Below are positions 1 to 8,203 of a DNA stretch of 64,000 bases, piece by piece. This DNA is from Roseovarius dicentrarchi. GTDB taxonomy: Bacteria > Pseudomonadota > Alphaproteobacteria > Rhodobacterales > Rhodobacteraceae. Both the position numbers and the translations under genes were made by a program. Each line of letters begins with the position of its first letter. Position 1 is the first letter of the stretch. Where the stretch lies: NCBI RefSeq assembly GCF_003316635.1, contig NZ_QNQP01000005.1, positions 1 through 64,000 on the forward strand. The letters are read 5' to 3'. Under the pieces are notes generated by a model. It ran no database searches and was not told where the DNA came from. It saw only the letters and a list, made by a program, of their open reading frames with translations.

Positions 1-113
1 CGAAACTATCCGAACCGAAACATGATCGCAGGCAGATGATCAGCCGTGCCCGAGCTGTCCGGGAATTACTGAAACGGCTGTCCGGGAATTAGCGTAATCG
101 CTGTCCGGTATTT
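1..113. mobile_element. probable end of an insertion sequence with three short repeats (partial)
   Basis: The nine bases GCTGTCCGG occur three times, starting at 54, 77 and 100, exactly 23 bp apart; the first two copies continue identically as GAATTA. This sequence replaces the expected continuation of flgE. Regularly spaced repeats at an element end are typical of IS21-family elements, so an IS21-like end is my inference. No transposase is visible because the window starts here. The boundary with flgE lies somewhere around 100-135 and no target duplication can be defined. Confidence 0.5.
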
Positions 114-685
114 TTGAAATCCGCACCCGTTACATTGGTTTCTGTGGCAGGCAGGTTCACGCCCAGGTCGATGGATGTCGTCGGCTCGCCGGTCAGCTGG
201 TTCACGTTGATCCGAACAGGCTCCAACCCATCCGCGGTGTCACGCGGAAATTCAGGGATTGTTCCGTCGGGGTTTGCAGGCCACCCCAGCAAAACGAGAC
301 CGCTTTGCGTTTTCAACACGCCATCGGCATCTGTACGAAACGAGCCTGTTGTCGTCAGCAGCATCTGATTGCTACCATTGCCCACGTCAACCTCGCTGGA
401 GCGGGCAACCGGCAGCATACCCCGACCGCGCACTGCCAGATCGGTGGCATTGGAGGTCGTCGTCAGCGATCCGCCCTGATCGACCAGTCGCTGGGTGGAG
501 GAGCGCACACCGCCGGCGGAGTAGCTTCCACCGTTGCCGCTGATGACCATTGACTGGAAATCGGTTTCGACACGTTTGTACCCATAGGTTGCCGAGTTCG
601 CGATATTGTCCGATATGGACGCCAAGCGCGACGCATTCGCACTAAGCGCCGCCACACCGGCATTAAGCGAAGAAGAGATTGTCAT
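89..685 (-). pseudogene. flgE: flagellar hook protein FlgE, truncated N-terminal part
   Basis: FlgE builds the flagellar hook outside the cell. The reading frame starts at the ATG at 685 (MTISSSLNAG) and has the flagellar rod/hook N-terminal signature SDNIANSATYGYKRV, then the hook-type stretch VRGRGMLPVA and the LVLLGWPANPDGT segment. Hook proteins are usually 400 residues or more; here the frame stops after about 198, just where the repeated IS-end-like sequence begins, so the D1/D2 core and the C-terminal helix are missing. It lies 142 bp downstream of motB on the same strand. An upstream start at 736 is possible but lacks the conserved N-terminus. If the interruption is real, the strain should not assemble a normal hook unless another flgE exists. 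Confidence 0.8.
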
Positions 686-827
686 TGATACGCCTTTCTG
701 CTGCATCGACTGTCGTCTGACACCAGACTTACGCACGATCCTTTAACATCAGCCTAACAAATCAAATCCGACCCAAATTCCCGACCTACGCGCAACTCAA
801 AAGCGTGCGACGCAGCGGCCAGCCCGG

Positions 828-1700
828 TTATCTGCCTTTGCGTAAAAAGATAATCTCAAGCCGGTTGTTCCTGACGGACATAGGATCCTTCACCGCAGGC
901 TCGCGATCCGCATGGCCGGTAACGCGGCTGATTCGGCTGGCATCAAGCCCATTTTGAGACATCAAAATACGCATCTGTTGCGCACGCGCAGCCGTCAGAT
1001 CCCATGCCGGATCGTTCCTGAGGATGATCGGCACCGCCGCGACATGCGCCTCGACCGCTATGTTGTTTTTATTGGTTTTCGCAGCCTCGCCCAGCGCCTT
1101 GGCCAGTTGGAGCAACAGGTTCGCCGGCTGATCCCGCCCGCTTTCGAACAGCGCAGCGTCCGGAGTATCGAACAACTCGATTACCACGCCTTCGTCCGTG
1201 ACGCGGGAGAGGATATGCTTCTCAAGCTCTGGGTCCAGTATGCTTTCGCCGTTTGTGCCGCGCAGGGCGCTGTCGATTGCCTGCTGGAGTTTCTGCAACT
1301 CCTGCTCGTCCTGCGCATCAACGCCGGTCTCTCCGCGCCCTTGGCGTGCCTCTGTCGCAAAGCGCTTGGAGGCGCCCGTTCCCTCATTGGACAGCGTATC
1401 CTCGGCAAAGACACTGTCGCCGCCAAAGTTCCCCTCGCCGCCGCTGGACATGCGGCTAATCGGCACCGTCGGGCTGAAATAATCCGCCAGACCTTTGCGT
1501 TGTTTTTCCGTTGTCGCGTTCAGCAGCCACATCAACAGGAAAAAAGCCATCATCGCTGTCACAAAGTCCGCATAAGCGACCTTCCACGCACCTCCATGGT
1601 GACCGCCAGCGACGATTACTTTCTTCTTCTTGATGATGACTGGCGCCGCGTTTCCTTGCGCGCCCATCTCCATCACCTTGTTTAACTCACCCGAGCTCAT
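828..1700 (-). CDS. motB: flagellar motor stator protein MotB
   Basis: MotB is the peptidoglycan-anchored half of the proton-driven MotA/MotB stator. The 290-residue product has a lysine-rich N-terminus (KKKK at 24-27) and one membrane segment from about 41 to 62. That segment contains YADFVTAMMAFFLLMWLL, whose Asp45 matches the proton-carrying aspartate of the family. A linker and plug region follow, then a C-terminal OmpA/MotB domain (about 150-290) ending in SVRNNRLEIIFLRKGR. Length is normal. No motA lies next to it. It is followed on the same strand by the truncated flgE, so motor and hook genes are probably co-transcribed. Confidence 0.93.
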   Translation of the reverse strand: MSSGELNKVMEMGAQGNAAPVIIKKKKVIVAGGHHGGAWKVAYADFVTAMMAFFLLMWLLNATTEKQRKGLADYFSPTVPISRMSSGGEGNFGGDSVFAEDTLSNEGTGASKRFATEARQGRGETGVDAQDEQELQKLQQAIDSALRGTNGESILDPELEKHILSRVTDEGVVIELFDTPDAALFESGRDQPANLLLQLAKALGEAAKTNKNNIAVEAHVAAVPIILRNDPAWDLTAARAQQMRILMSQNGLDASRISRVTGHADREPAVKDPMSVRNNRLEIIFLRKGR

Positions 1701-1775
1701 GGGTAGCAGGTCAGGTGTTACGGCTGCGTTAACACTTCAATTTGTAGCGGTTTTAGGCGGGCCGGCAGGGCAGGA

Positions 1776-3422
1776 TCAACGCCCTGCCATAAGGCGCAGC
1801 ATCGTCGCCCGCGACAGATATCCTGTTACGGGAAGCGCGCGCGAGTCCTGGTACCAGCGGATCGCCTCGCGCGTCTGCGCATCAAAGCGCCCATCGACGG
1901 GGCCGGGCTGCGCGCCGGCCTGTTCCAGCCGTTTTTCTATCAAAAACCGGCTGATACCGGAACCGGTAATCTCGCCCTCCTCTGATTGCGCACGCGCGAT
2001 TGCATCGGCGCCATCCGGCTCGCCCTGAAACGCATCCAGCTGCTGGCGGGCGCGCGCCGCGTATCGCCCCTTGGGATAGGTGTTGAGATAGTCGATATAA
2101 TCACCGGGCGTATCGCCGGCCTTCGCGGCCTGCCAGGCGCGGCGCTCGGCCTTTTCTGCCTCGTCGGTGTCTTCTTCTTTGCGGGCATCCTCGATCGCGG
2201 CCAGGCTGGCGCGCGCCTCGGCGGCGAATGCGCCGGCCGGATAGCGGCCCAGATAGGCGCGCAGGCCCGCCTCGGTGCCGTCCTTTCCAGACTGCTGCCA
2301 ATACGCGCGATCCTCGCGCTCCTGCTTCTCTTTGGCCTCCGCTTCTTGGCGGGCGATCTGCGCGCCGCGCTCCTTGGCATCGCTGCGCAGGGCAATCAGC
2401 TGGTTGCCGGACAGATACCCCGTTTCATCAAACCCCTGACCGCGCTGCCAGGCGGCGATCGCGCTGCGACTGCCCTTGCCAAACCGGCCATCGATTCCGA
2501 ACTTGTAAAGATCCAGGGTCTTGAGGTCGCGCTGAATTCCCCTGCGCGCGGCGTCGCTGAGGTTCAGCGCATCTTCGGCGGCGCGCGCCATGCGTTCAGG
2601 GGCGCCTTGCAAAAAGGTGATGCGCTCCTGCGCAACCGCACGATTGGCGGCGCCGGGATAGGCGCGCAGATACAACCGATATGCCTCGATGGTATCGACA
2701 TCGCGGATCGCCTGCCAATAGCCGGCCTGTCGCATCTGCTCGCCGCCCTCGGCGGCTGCCTCACCCATGAAGCCGGTGTCTGCGGGGACATATCCCGTCA
2801 TGCGCACCCCGGAGGGCAGCGCGGCAGCGAGCGCTGCATAACTGCGCCCGGCCTCGAGCAAGCCATCCGTGACCACCGCCGCCAGCGCCTCGGTGCTGCC
2901 GGTGAGGTAGGTGACATTGCCGACCGACGTGATATCGCCCAGCCCAGGCACCAGGCCAGACCCCAGCGATGTAGGCAGGCGCCCCGGCGCCAGCATGACA
3001 ACGCCGCGCCCCGACCTGTCGGCCATGTCCGACAGGGCGTTAACTGAAATGCCGGTGGCGCCTATCGTGATGTTGCTGGCCGATACGGCATCATTTGAAA
3101 GCGCCCAGTTATCGCGCGCATTGCTGGCGAACGGGCCATAGACCACGATCAGCAGACGCTCCACCTGATCGTCGTCCAGCATCTTTTGCACCTGCTGCGC
3201 GGCGCGGCGCATGGCGGCAGCGTCACGGCGGCTGGGTTCGATCACCGTAAAGCCTGCGTCGATCAATGGTTCGGAAAACGCGCCGGGCGCCACGCTGTCG
3301 CCACTTTGAAAGAAGGGGGATTGACCGCTATCGCCATATATCAGCGCCACATTATCCGCTCGCGCCACCAGCGCAGGAAGCAGCAGAAGCACCGCCAGTC
3401 CAAGGGAGTACACGTGTCGCAT
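1776..3422 (-). CDS. exported peptidoglycan-binding protein with degenerate caspase-like N-terminal half
   Basis: The start at 3422 gives a clear signal peptide (MRHVYSLGLAVLLLLPALVARA). Residues of about 22-225 alternate hydrophobic strands and helices in a way that recalls the caspase p20 fold (VALIYGDSGQSPFF, LLIVVYGPFAS, WALSNDAVSASNI). The position where caspases carry the His of a GHG motif reads YGPF, so no protease activity is predicted. There are two PG_binding_1 domains, near 287-337 (FGIDGRFGKGSRSAIAAWQ) and 489-547 (GPVDGRFDAQTREAIRWYQ). Around and between them are three YL-x-x-YP-type helical repeats (AYRLYLRAYP, GLRAYLGRYP, DYIDYLNTYP) and a charged coiled-coil stretch. Neighbouring genes are also envelope proteins. 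The peptidoglycan-binding call is firm; the caspase relation is inference. Confidence 0.75.
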   Translation of the reverse strand: MRHVYSLGLAVLLLLPALVARADNVALIYGDSGQSPFFQSGDSVAPGAFSEPLIDAGFTVIEPSRRDAAAMRRAAQQVQKMLDDDQVERLLIVVYGPFASNARDNWALSNDAVSASNITIGATGISVNALSDMADRSGRGVVMLAPGRLPTSLGSGLVPGLGDITSVGNVTYLTGSTEALAAVVTDGLLEAGRSYAALAAALPSGVRMTGYVPADTGFMGEAAAEGGEQMRQAGYWQAIRDVDTIEAYRLYLRAYPGAANRAVAQERITFLQGAPERMARAAEDALNLSDAARRGIQRDLKTLDLYKFGIDGRFGKGSRSAIAAWQRGQGFDETGYLSGNQLIALRSDAKERGAQIARQEAEAKEKQEREDRAYWQQSGKDGTEAGLRAYLGRYPAGAFAAEARASLAAIEDARKEEDTDEAEKAERRAWQAAKAGDTPGDYIDYLNTYPKGRYAARARQQLDAFQGEPDGADAIARAQSEEGEITGSGISRFLIEKRLEQAGAQPGPVDGRFDAQTREAIRWYQDSRALPVTGYLSRATMLRLMAGR

Positions 3423-3603
3423 CAGCCATCCTCCTGCGCAGGGGCGCTCTGCCCATTGCGAAGTTTTGACCAAATTTGAAAAATTTGAAAGCCCGGCGTT
3501 GGAAACAATCCAAATCCCGCCGATCCAGCGCGCGCCGCTCAGCGCCGGGCGCCGGACGTTTTTCGCGAAAAACGTCGTCCGCCACGCAACCCTGCGCTGT
3601 GCC

Positions 3604-3930
3604 TCAGGTCTTTTCCATGCGGTCGATATAGGCGCGCATCTGCTCGGCCTCCTGGCGCGCTTCGCGCAGACCATCCATGGTGGCGCGCACCTCGGCTTCG
3701 CTCTGGCTCAGCTGGTTGGTCAGCTCGGCCTCACGTTGTTGCAGATAGGTAATGGCCTGATCGCGGGTTTCTTCGGCCTCGTGCAATTCCTGCGCCATGC
3801 GGTCCAGCTCGCCCACATCAGACGACGACACGCGAATAAAACGATGCACCAGCCAGTTGGCAAACCATCCCAGCGCAAAGGCGACAAAGAGGATGATCGC
3901 CGTTGCGATGATGAATTCAGTCCTGTTCAT
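3604..3930 (-). CDS. small membrane-anchored coiled-coil protein
   Basis: This is a 108-residue protein of unknown function. The start at 3930 (MNRTEFIIATAIILF) puts one membrane helix at about 6-26. The rest is strongly charged with a heptad-like pattern (MAQELHEAEETRDQAI, REAELTNQLSQSEAEVRA), predicting a long coiled coil. Its start overlaps the end of the OmpA-family gene by 14 bases, so the two are probably translationally coupled. Starts further upstream would only add a basic stretch encoded within the OmpA tail and are unlikely. It may be a scaffold partner of the OmpA-like protein; that is inference from gene order. Confidence 0.7.
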   Translation of the reverse strand: MNRTEFIIATAIILFVAFALGWFANWLVHRFIRVSSSDVGELDRMAQELHEAEETRDQAITYLQQREAELTNQLSQSEAEVRATMDGLREARQEAEQMRAYIDRMEKT

Positions 3931-5836
3931 CTGCTGCGCCCTCTGCCGCTTCGCCCTCTGCCGTGTCTTCCTGCCCCTCTTGCGCGTCGCTTTCAAGCCC
4001 CGATGCATCCGGATCTGGCGCAGGTTCGGCGGGCGGGATCAGGTTGAATTCGATCCTGCGGTTCGCCTCGCGCCCCTCTTCGGTGTCGTTTCCGGCAATG
4101 GGCTGGGCTTCGCCATAGCCCTTGGCGGTGTAGCTGGACGTCAGAACCCGGCGCGCGCGCAAGGCATCCAGAACCGCATTTGCCCGGCTCTGGCTCAGCT
4201 CTTCGTTCATTGTCTCACGGCCTTGGCTATCGGTATGACCGCCGATTTCGATCTGGATCTCGCCGCATTTTGCCAGCACGTCAGCGATGTCATTCATGAT
4301 CGACGCGCCATTGGCGTCGAAATTGGGCGATCCCGGCTCGAAGTTGATTTTGCGGGTTTCCTGTATTTCGGAAATCTGCGCGATGCATTCTTCGGGCGTG
4401 GGCAGGCCCGCCACCGGATCGAGCGCGACCTTGTAGGTCACATCAATATCAAACTGCGCGCCCTCGCCCAGCTTGGCCGCCAGAAGGCCGGCGATCTGCG
4501 CGCTGGCCTCCTGCCGGCCGGTCAGGCCGCTGATCGTCAGCTCATCCGGCGTGACGACGACCGCGCCATTGGCCAGAAATCCCAGCGCCTCCAGCCCGGT
4601 CAGCACGCGCACCGGCCAGTCCTGCGGCAACCCGTCGGCAACCCGCGCGCGGTTGTTGACGCTGGCCGAGCGGAACCGCGCCTTGGCAAAGCTGTCGACC
4701 GTATCGCGCAGCCGCTGGCTGCCGACCCTGCCGCGCAGCTGCACCAGACCCTCGGGCGACAGGGTTGCGATGAATTCGGGGGTGGTCGGCGCGCCCTCCA
4801 CCTCGGGGGGCGGCAGGACCGAATGCAGGGCAAAAACGTCGGGCAGATCGCCCTCCAACCCGCCGACGATATCGTCAAAGCGGCTCTCTGCGGTGCCTTG
4901 GGCGGCGATCAGGGACACGTCGGCATCCGCAAATGTCACGCTGCCGCCGCCCAGATCGGCCACGGCGGCGATGCCCAGCGCGGCCGCCTTGCCCCAATCG
5001 GGCGTCGGCACGCCTAGGCCGATGGTGCAATCGGCGGGCCCTTCCAGCCCGGCGGCGCGGGCGGCGGCCAGAATCGTGCGCTGCGCCTGCGGCGTATCGG
5101 CCGAGCAGGCGTCGAACCGCGCCACGCCATCCTCGATCAAAAAGCGCAAGGTAAAGGGCGTGATCACCGGCCGGGGCGCCGATACATCGACGGAAATGCG
5201 CAGGTTCGACGGCACGCGGCGCTTCAGCGAGTCCTCCAGCTTGCGCTTTTCGGCGGGGCTGTCGGCCATGGTGATGATCGCCACGCGCCCCGCCTCGATC
5301 GAGATTTTCGCGCGCGGCATCTGGTTCAGGGCGCGCAGCGCATAATCAATCGCCACATCCCAGCTGTCGCCAACCGGATAGTCAGCCGCTTCCAGCAAAT
5401 CCGTCACGTCCCCCGTGCCCGCCGCGCGCTGCATCTGCTCCAGCAGGGCCTCCCGGTCCATTGAAGCGGGAATCAGCCCGATCAGGGAAATCCCGCTGTC
5501 ATTACGCAAAATCTCGACGGAAAAGCGCGGCGGCGCGATGTCGGCGGTATCCTCGACCTGCATCTGGTCTATGACGCGGGCCGCATCGACAATGCGCCCG
5601 GCGACCGACAGCGCCTTGAACCTTTTGGCCTCGCTTGGGGCGACACCGGCCAGGAAAACCTGCAATCCGTCGGCATCCACCTCGGTCCAGGTCATGCCCT
5701 CCTTGTCCATCTCGCGCAGCACGGAACTGCGCGCGTTATCCTCGATCACCGTGACCGCGAAGCCGGCGGTCACAAGGCACAATAGCGCCGCCAGGAAGAA
5801 GGTTCCGGCAATGGCGAGGATCATGGAGAGGCGCAT
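3917..5836 (-). CDS. OmpA-family envelope protein with BON-like repeats
   Basis: A 639-residue protein expected to bind peptidoglycan. The N-terminus has one hydrophobic helix (MRLSMILAIAGTFFLAALL), an uncleaved anchor or signal. The central 450 residues carry repeated alpha/beta units resembling BON domains (for example RFKALSVAGRIVDAARVIDQ and RLRDTVDSFAKARFRSASVN). An OmpA C-terminal domain sits at about 490-600, with GGHTDSQG, LSQSRANAVLDALRARRV and EANRRIEFNLI. The last 40 residues are an acidic Pro/Ala/Glu tail. The start at 5836 follows ubiA by 60 bp and leaves a proper hydrophobic N-terminus. It heads a leftward run with the coiled-coil protein, the peptidoglycan-binding protein and motB. 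Confidence 0.8.
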   Translation of the reverse strand: MRLSMILAIAGTFFLAALLCLVTAGFAVTVIEDNARSSVLREMDKEGMTWTEVDADGLQVFLAGVAPSEAKRFKALSVAGRIVDAARVIDQMQVEDTADIAPPRFSVEILRNDSGISLIGLIPASMDREALLEQMQRAAGTGDVTDLLEAADYPVGDSWDVAIDYALRALNQMPRAKISIEAGRVAIITMADSPAEKRKLEDSLKRRVPSNLRISVDVSAPRPVITPFTLRFLIEDGVARFDACSADTPQAQRTILAAARAAGLEGPADCTIGLGVPTPDWGKAAALGIAAVADLGGGSVTFADADVSLIAAQGTAESRFDDIVGGLEGDLPDVFALHSVLPPPEVEGAPTTPEFIATLSPEGLVQLRGRVGSQRLRDTVDSFAKARFRSASVNNRARVADGLPQDWPVRVLTGLEALGFLANGAVVVTPDELTISGLTGRQEASAQIAGLLAAKLGEGAQFDIDVTYKVALDPVAGLPTPEECIAQISEIQETRKINFEPGSPNFDANGASIMNDIADVLAKCGEIQIEIGGHTDSQGRETMNEELSQSRANAVLDALRARRVLTSSYTAKGYGEAQPIAGNDTEEGREANRRIEFNLIPPAEPAPDPDASGLESDAQEGQEDTAEGEAAEGAADEQD

Positions 5837-5896
5837 AGGGGGGCCAGATGTTGTTGGGGCTGGGCCTTGTTTATGCCCCCAGCCCCCCAAGTTCAA

Positions 5897-6859
5897 TCAC
5901 ACCAGCAGCGCCATGGCGAAAAACGGCAAGGGCAGCAGCCCCGCGTTGCGGTTCGACCGGAACAGCGCCAGCAGCGTCGCGGTGTCGTGCAGCTTGAGCC
6001 TTGTCAGCTGCCAAAACAGGTGCAGCCCCAGCGCCCAAGGTCCCAAAAGCGCGATCAGCAGTGCCATCGGGTCCGCCCCCCGCATCGCCAGAATCACCGC
6101 GGCGGTCATCAGAACCACCGTGATGACCAAAAACCAGCGCAGCCATTGCGGCGATTGGTCGCCAAAGAGGCGCGCCGTGGATTTCACCCCGATCAGCGCG
6201 TCATCCTCGGCGTCCTGATGGGCGTAGATGGTATCGTAAAACAGCGTCCAGGCGATGCCAGCCAGATACAGCACCACCGCCGGCCATTCCAGCCCCCCGG
6301 TATGCGCCGTCCATGCCAGCAGCGCGCCCCAGTTGAACGCGATCCCCAGAAACACCTGCGGCCACCACGTAAACCGCTTGGCGAACGGGTACACGGCCAC
6401 CGGCGCCAGCGCGAGGATACCCAGGCCAATCGCCGCGCCCGGAAAGGTCAGCAGGATCAGGAACGCCACCAGCGCCTGCGCCACCAGCCACGCCAATGCG
6501 CCTTTGACGCTGACCTGCCCCGACGGGATGGGCCGCGACGCGGTGCGCGCCACGCTGCCGTCGATATGCCGGTCGGTGATGTCGTTCCATGTGCAGCCCG
6601 CCCCGCGCATCAGGAACGCGCCCGCGCCGCAGCCCGCAAAGATCCACAGATCAAACCACCGCGCCTGCCCGTCATGCAGCATCGCCAGCAGCAAGCCCCA
6701 CCAGCAGGGCAGCAGCAGCAGCCACGTCCCGATGGGCCGGTCCGCGCGGCTCAGCCGCAGGTAGGGACGCCACGCGCCGGGCGCATACCGGTCCACCCAG
6801 TTGCCGCTATAGGCGTCGGCCACACTGCCGGCCTCTGGTCTCTGCCCGCTGCCACTCAT
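5897..6859 (-). CDS. ubiA: 4-hydroxybenzoate polyprenyltransferase
   Basis: UbiA attaches the polyprenyl chain to 4-hydroxybenzoate in the inner membrane during ubiquinone synthesis. The 320-residue product is almost wholly hydrophobic, with about eight or nine membrane segments. It shows the first Asp-rich motif NDITDRHIDGSVARTASRP and the second, YDTIYAHQDAEDD, which hold Mg2+ and the prenyl diphosphate. The following GVKSTARLFG is also typical. The start codon lies only 11 bp from the divergent rsmE start, so the two promoters must overlap the coding regions. A second ubiquinone gene, the hydroxylase at 60784, is also in this window. Confidence 0.95.
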   Translation of the reverse strand: MSGSGQRPEAGSVADAYSGNWVDRYAPGAWRPYLRLSRADRPIGTWLLLLPCWWGLLLAMLHDGQARWFDLWIFAGCGAGAFLMRGAGCTWNDITDRHIDGSVARTASRPIPSGQVSVKGALAWLVAQALVAFLILLTFPGAAIGLGILALAPVAVYPFAKRFTWWPQVFLGIAFNWGALLAWTAHTGGLEWPAVVLYLAGIAWTLFYDTIYAHQDAEDDALIGVKSTARLFGDQSPQWLRWFLVITVVLMTAAVILAMRGADPMALLIALLGPWALGLHLFWQLTRLKLHDTATLLALFRSNRNAGLLPLPFFAMALLV

Positions 6860-6870
6860 ATGATGCCCCC

Positions 6871-7608
6871 ATGAAAAACGCCGCGAATACCGCCAAAATC
6901 AGATTGTATGTAGAGCAGCCCTTGGGGCAGGGGCAAACGGTTCCTCTGCCCGCTCCGCAGGCGCATTACCTTTTCGGGGTGATGCGGCAGACCGTGGGCG
7001 CGCAGGTGCTGCTGTTCAACGGCACGGATGGCGAATGGCTGGCCGAAGTGACAGAGGCGGGCAAGAAGGGCGGCACGCTGGCCTGTCTGTCGCTAGCCCG
7101 GCCCCAGCAGATGCCGCCCGACCTGTGGCTGCTCTTTGCCCCGATCAAGAAGGCGCGCACCGATTTCATCGTTGAAAAGGCCGCCGAAATGGGCGCCGCG
7201 CGCATCTGCCCGGTGCAAACCGATTTCACCAATTCCGAGCGGATCCGCCAGGACCGCCTGCAAGCGCACGCAGTCGAGGCCGCCGAGCAATGCGGCGGCA
7301 CCTATGTACCCCCCGTGGACGATCTGCAAAAGCTGGGCGCGCTGCTGGATGGCTGGAACCCCGCTCGCCAGATCCTGTTCTGCGACGAGGCGCTGGCGGA
7401 TGGCCCTGCTGGCGCGCTGCCCGACATGCCCGGCCCATGGGCGATCCTGATCGGCCCCGAAGGCGGGTTTTCCCCGGCTGAACGCGCGCGCCTTGCCGCC
7501 CTTCCTCATGCCCACGCCACCCGCCTCGGCCCGCGCATCCTGCGCGCCGATACGGCGGCGGTTGCGGCGCTGACCCTGTGGCAGACCCGGCTGGGGGACT
7601 GGCAGTGA
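6871..7608 (+). CDS. rsmE: 16S rRNA (uracil1498-N3)-methyltransferase RsmE
   Basis: RsmE is a SPOUT-class enzyme that methylates U1498 of 16S rRNA using S-adenosylmethionine. The 245-residue product begins MKNAANTAKIRLYVEQ and has a PUA-like N-terminal domain (about 1-80, including HYLFGVMRQTVG). In the SPOUT domain are KKARTDFIVEKAAEMG, QCGGTYVPPV, the SAM-binding knot LIGPEGGFSPAER and LGPRILRADTA. Length and motif order are normal. It diverges from ubiA, and its stop codon overlaps a GTG start of the next gene (GTGA), suggesting a two-gene unit leading towards gshA. Confidence 0.94.
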   Translation: MKNAANTAKIRLYVEQPLGQGQTVPLPAPQAHYLFGVMRQTVGAQVLLFNGTDGEWLAEVTEAGKKGGTLACLSLARPQQMPPDLWLLFAPIKKARTDFIVEKAAEMGAARICPVQTDFTNSERIRQDRLQAHAVEAAEQCGGTYVPPVDDLQKLGALLDGWNPARQILFCDEALADGPAGALPDMPGPWAILIGPEGGFSPAERARLAALPHAHATRLGPRILRADTAAVAALTLWQTRLGDWQ

Positions 7609-8132
7609 GCTTTATGAGGCCCGAAGCGGCGGCGACGCTGAAACGCTGGCAAGGCGCACTGATCAGCCTTGGGGTGCTGGCCATCGGCGTGCTGATCGCG
7701 TGGCGCAGCTTTGGCATCACCTTCTGGCTGGGCGGTTTTATCGCACTGGCAGGTGTCATTTCCCTCGTCGCGGCCTTGCAGCGGATGCGCTTTGCCGCAG
7801 GCGCCGGCGGTCCCGGCGTGGTTGACATTGACGAGGGCGCCATCGGCTATTTCGGCCCGCTGGGCGGCGGCGTCGTTGCGCGGTCGGAAATGACCGCGCT
7901 GGCGCTGGACCGCACCGGCAAACCCGCGCATTGGGCCATCAGCCAGCCGGGTCAGGACGATGTGATGATCCCACTGACCGCCAGTGGCGCCGATGCCCTG
8001 TTTGACGTGTTCGCCGCGCTGCCCGGCATACGCACCGAACGGATGCTGGCCGAAATGCACCGCACGGCGCCGGGGCGCATCGTTTTGTGGCAAAAACCCG
8101 GAGCCAAAGCCGCGCATCTGCGCCTGACCTGA
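7605..8132 (+). CDS. membrane protein of unknown function between rsmE and gshA
   Basis: About 175 residues. I start it at the GTG at 7605, which overlaps the rsmE stop; an ATG at 7614 is nearly as good. Two hydrophobic helices (about 25-45 and 47-67: ISLGVLAIGVLIAWRSFG, WLGGFIALAGVISLVAALQ) are followed by a soluble domain with many beta strands (GGPGVVDIDEGAIGYFGPLG). Two membrane helices plus a small C-terminal domain suggest an inner-membrane protein with its C-terminus in the cytoplasm. I do not recognise the family; similar small proteins are commonly found between rsmE and gshA in Rhodobacteraceae, as far as I recall. Confidence 0.7.
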   Translation: MSFMRPEAAATLKRWQGALISLGVLAIGVLIAWRSFGITFWLGGFIALAGVISLVAALQRMRFAAGAGGPGVVDIDEGAIGYFGPLGGGVVARSEMTALALDRTGKPAHWAISQPGQDDVMIPLTASGADALFDVFAALPGIRTERMLAEMHRTAPGRIVLWQKPGAKAAHLRLT

Positions 8133-8145
8133 TACCATTCGCGGG

Positions 8146-8176
8146 TTGACAGCCCCCTGCCCCCGCGCCACCTACT
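8146..8176 (+). promoter_or_regulatory. candidate promoter of gshA
   Basis: A perfect -35 hexamer TTGACA lies at 8146-8151. About 18-19 bp downstream is ACCTAC/CCTACT, a weak -10. It sits just after the preceding gene's stop and about 30 bp upstream of the gshA start, which has a GGAGG ribosome binding site at 8191-8195. Confidence 0.35.
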
Positions 8177-8203
8177 GAAATTCAATTTAGCGGAGGCCAA
8201 GCC

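Noticed and set aside
1..113. A defined IS family and exact boundary for the repeated sequence
   Set aside because: Only the end is in the window; no transposase and no target duplication can be seen, so IS21 remains a guess.
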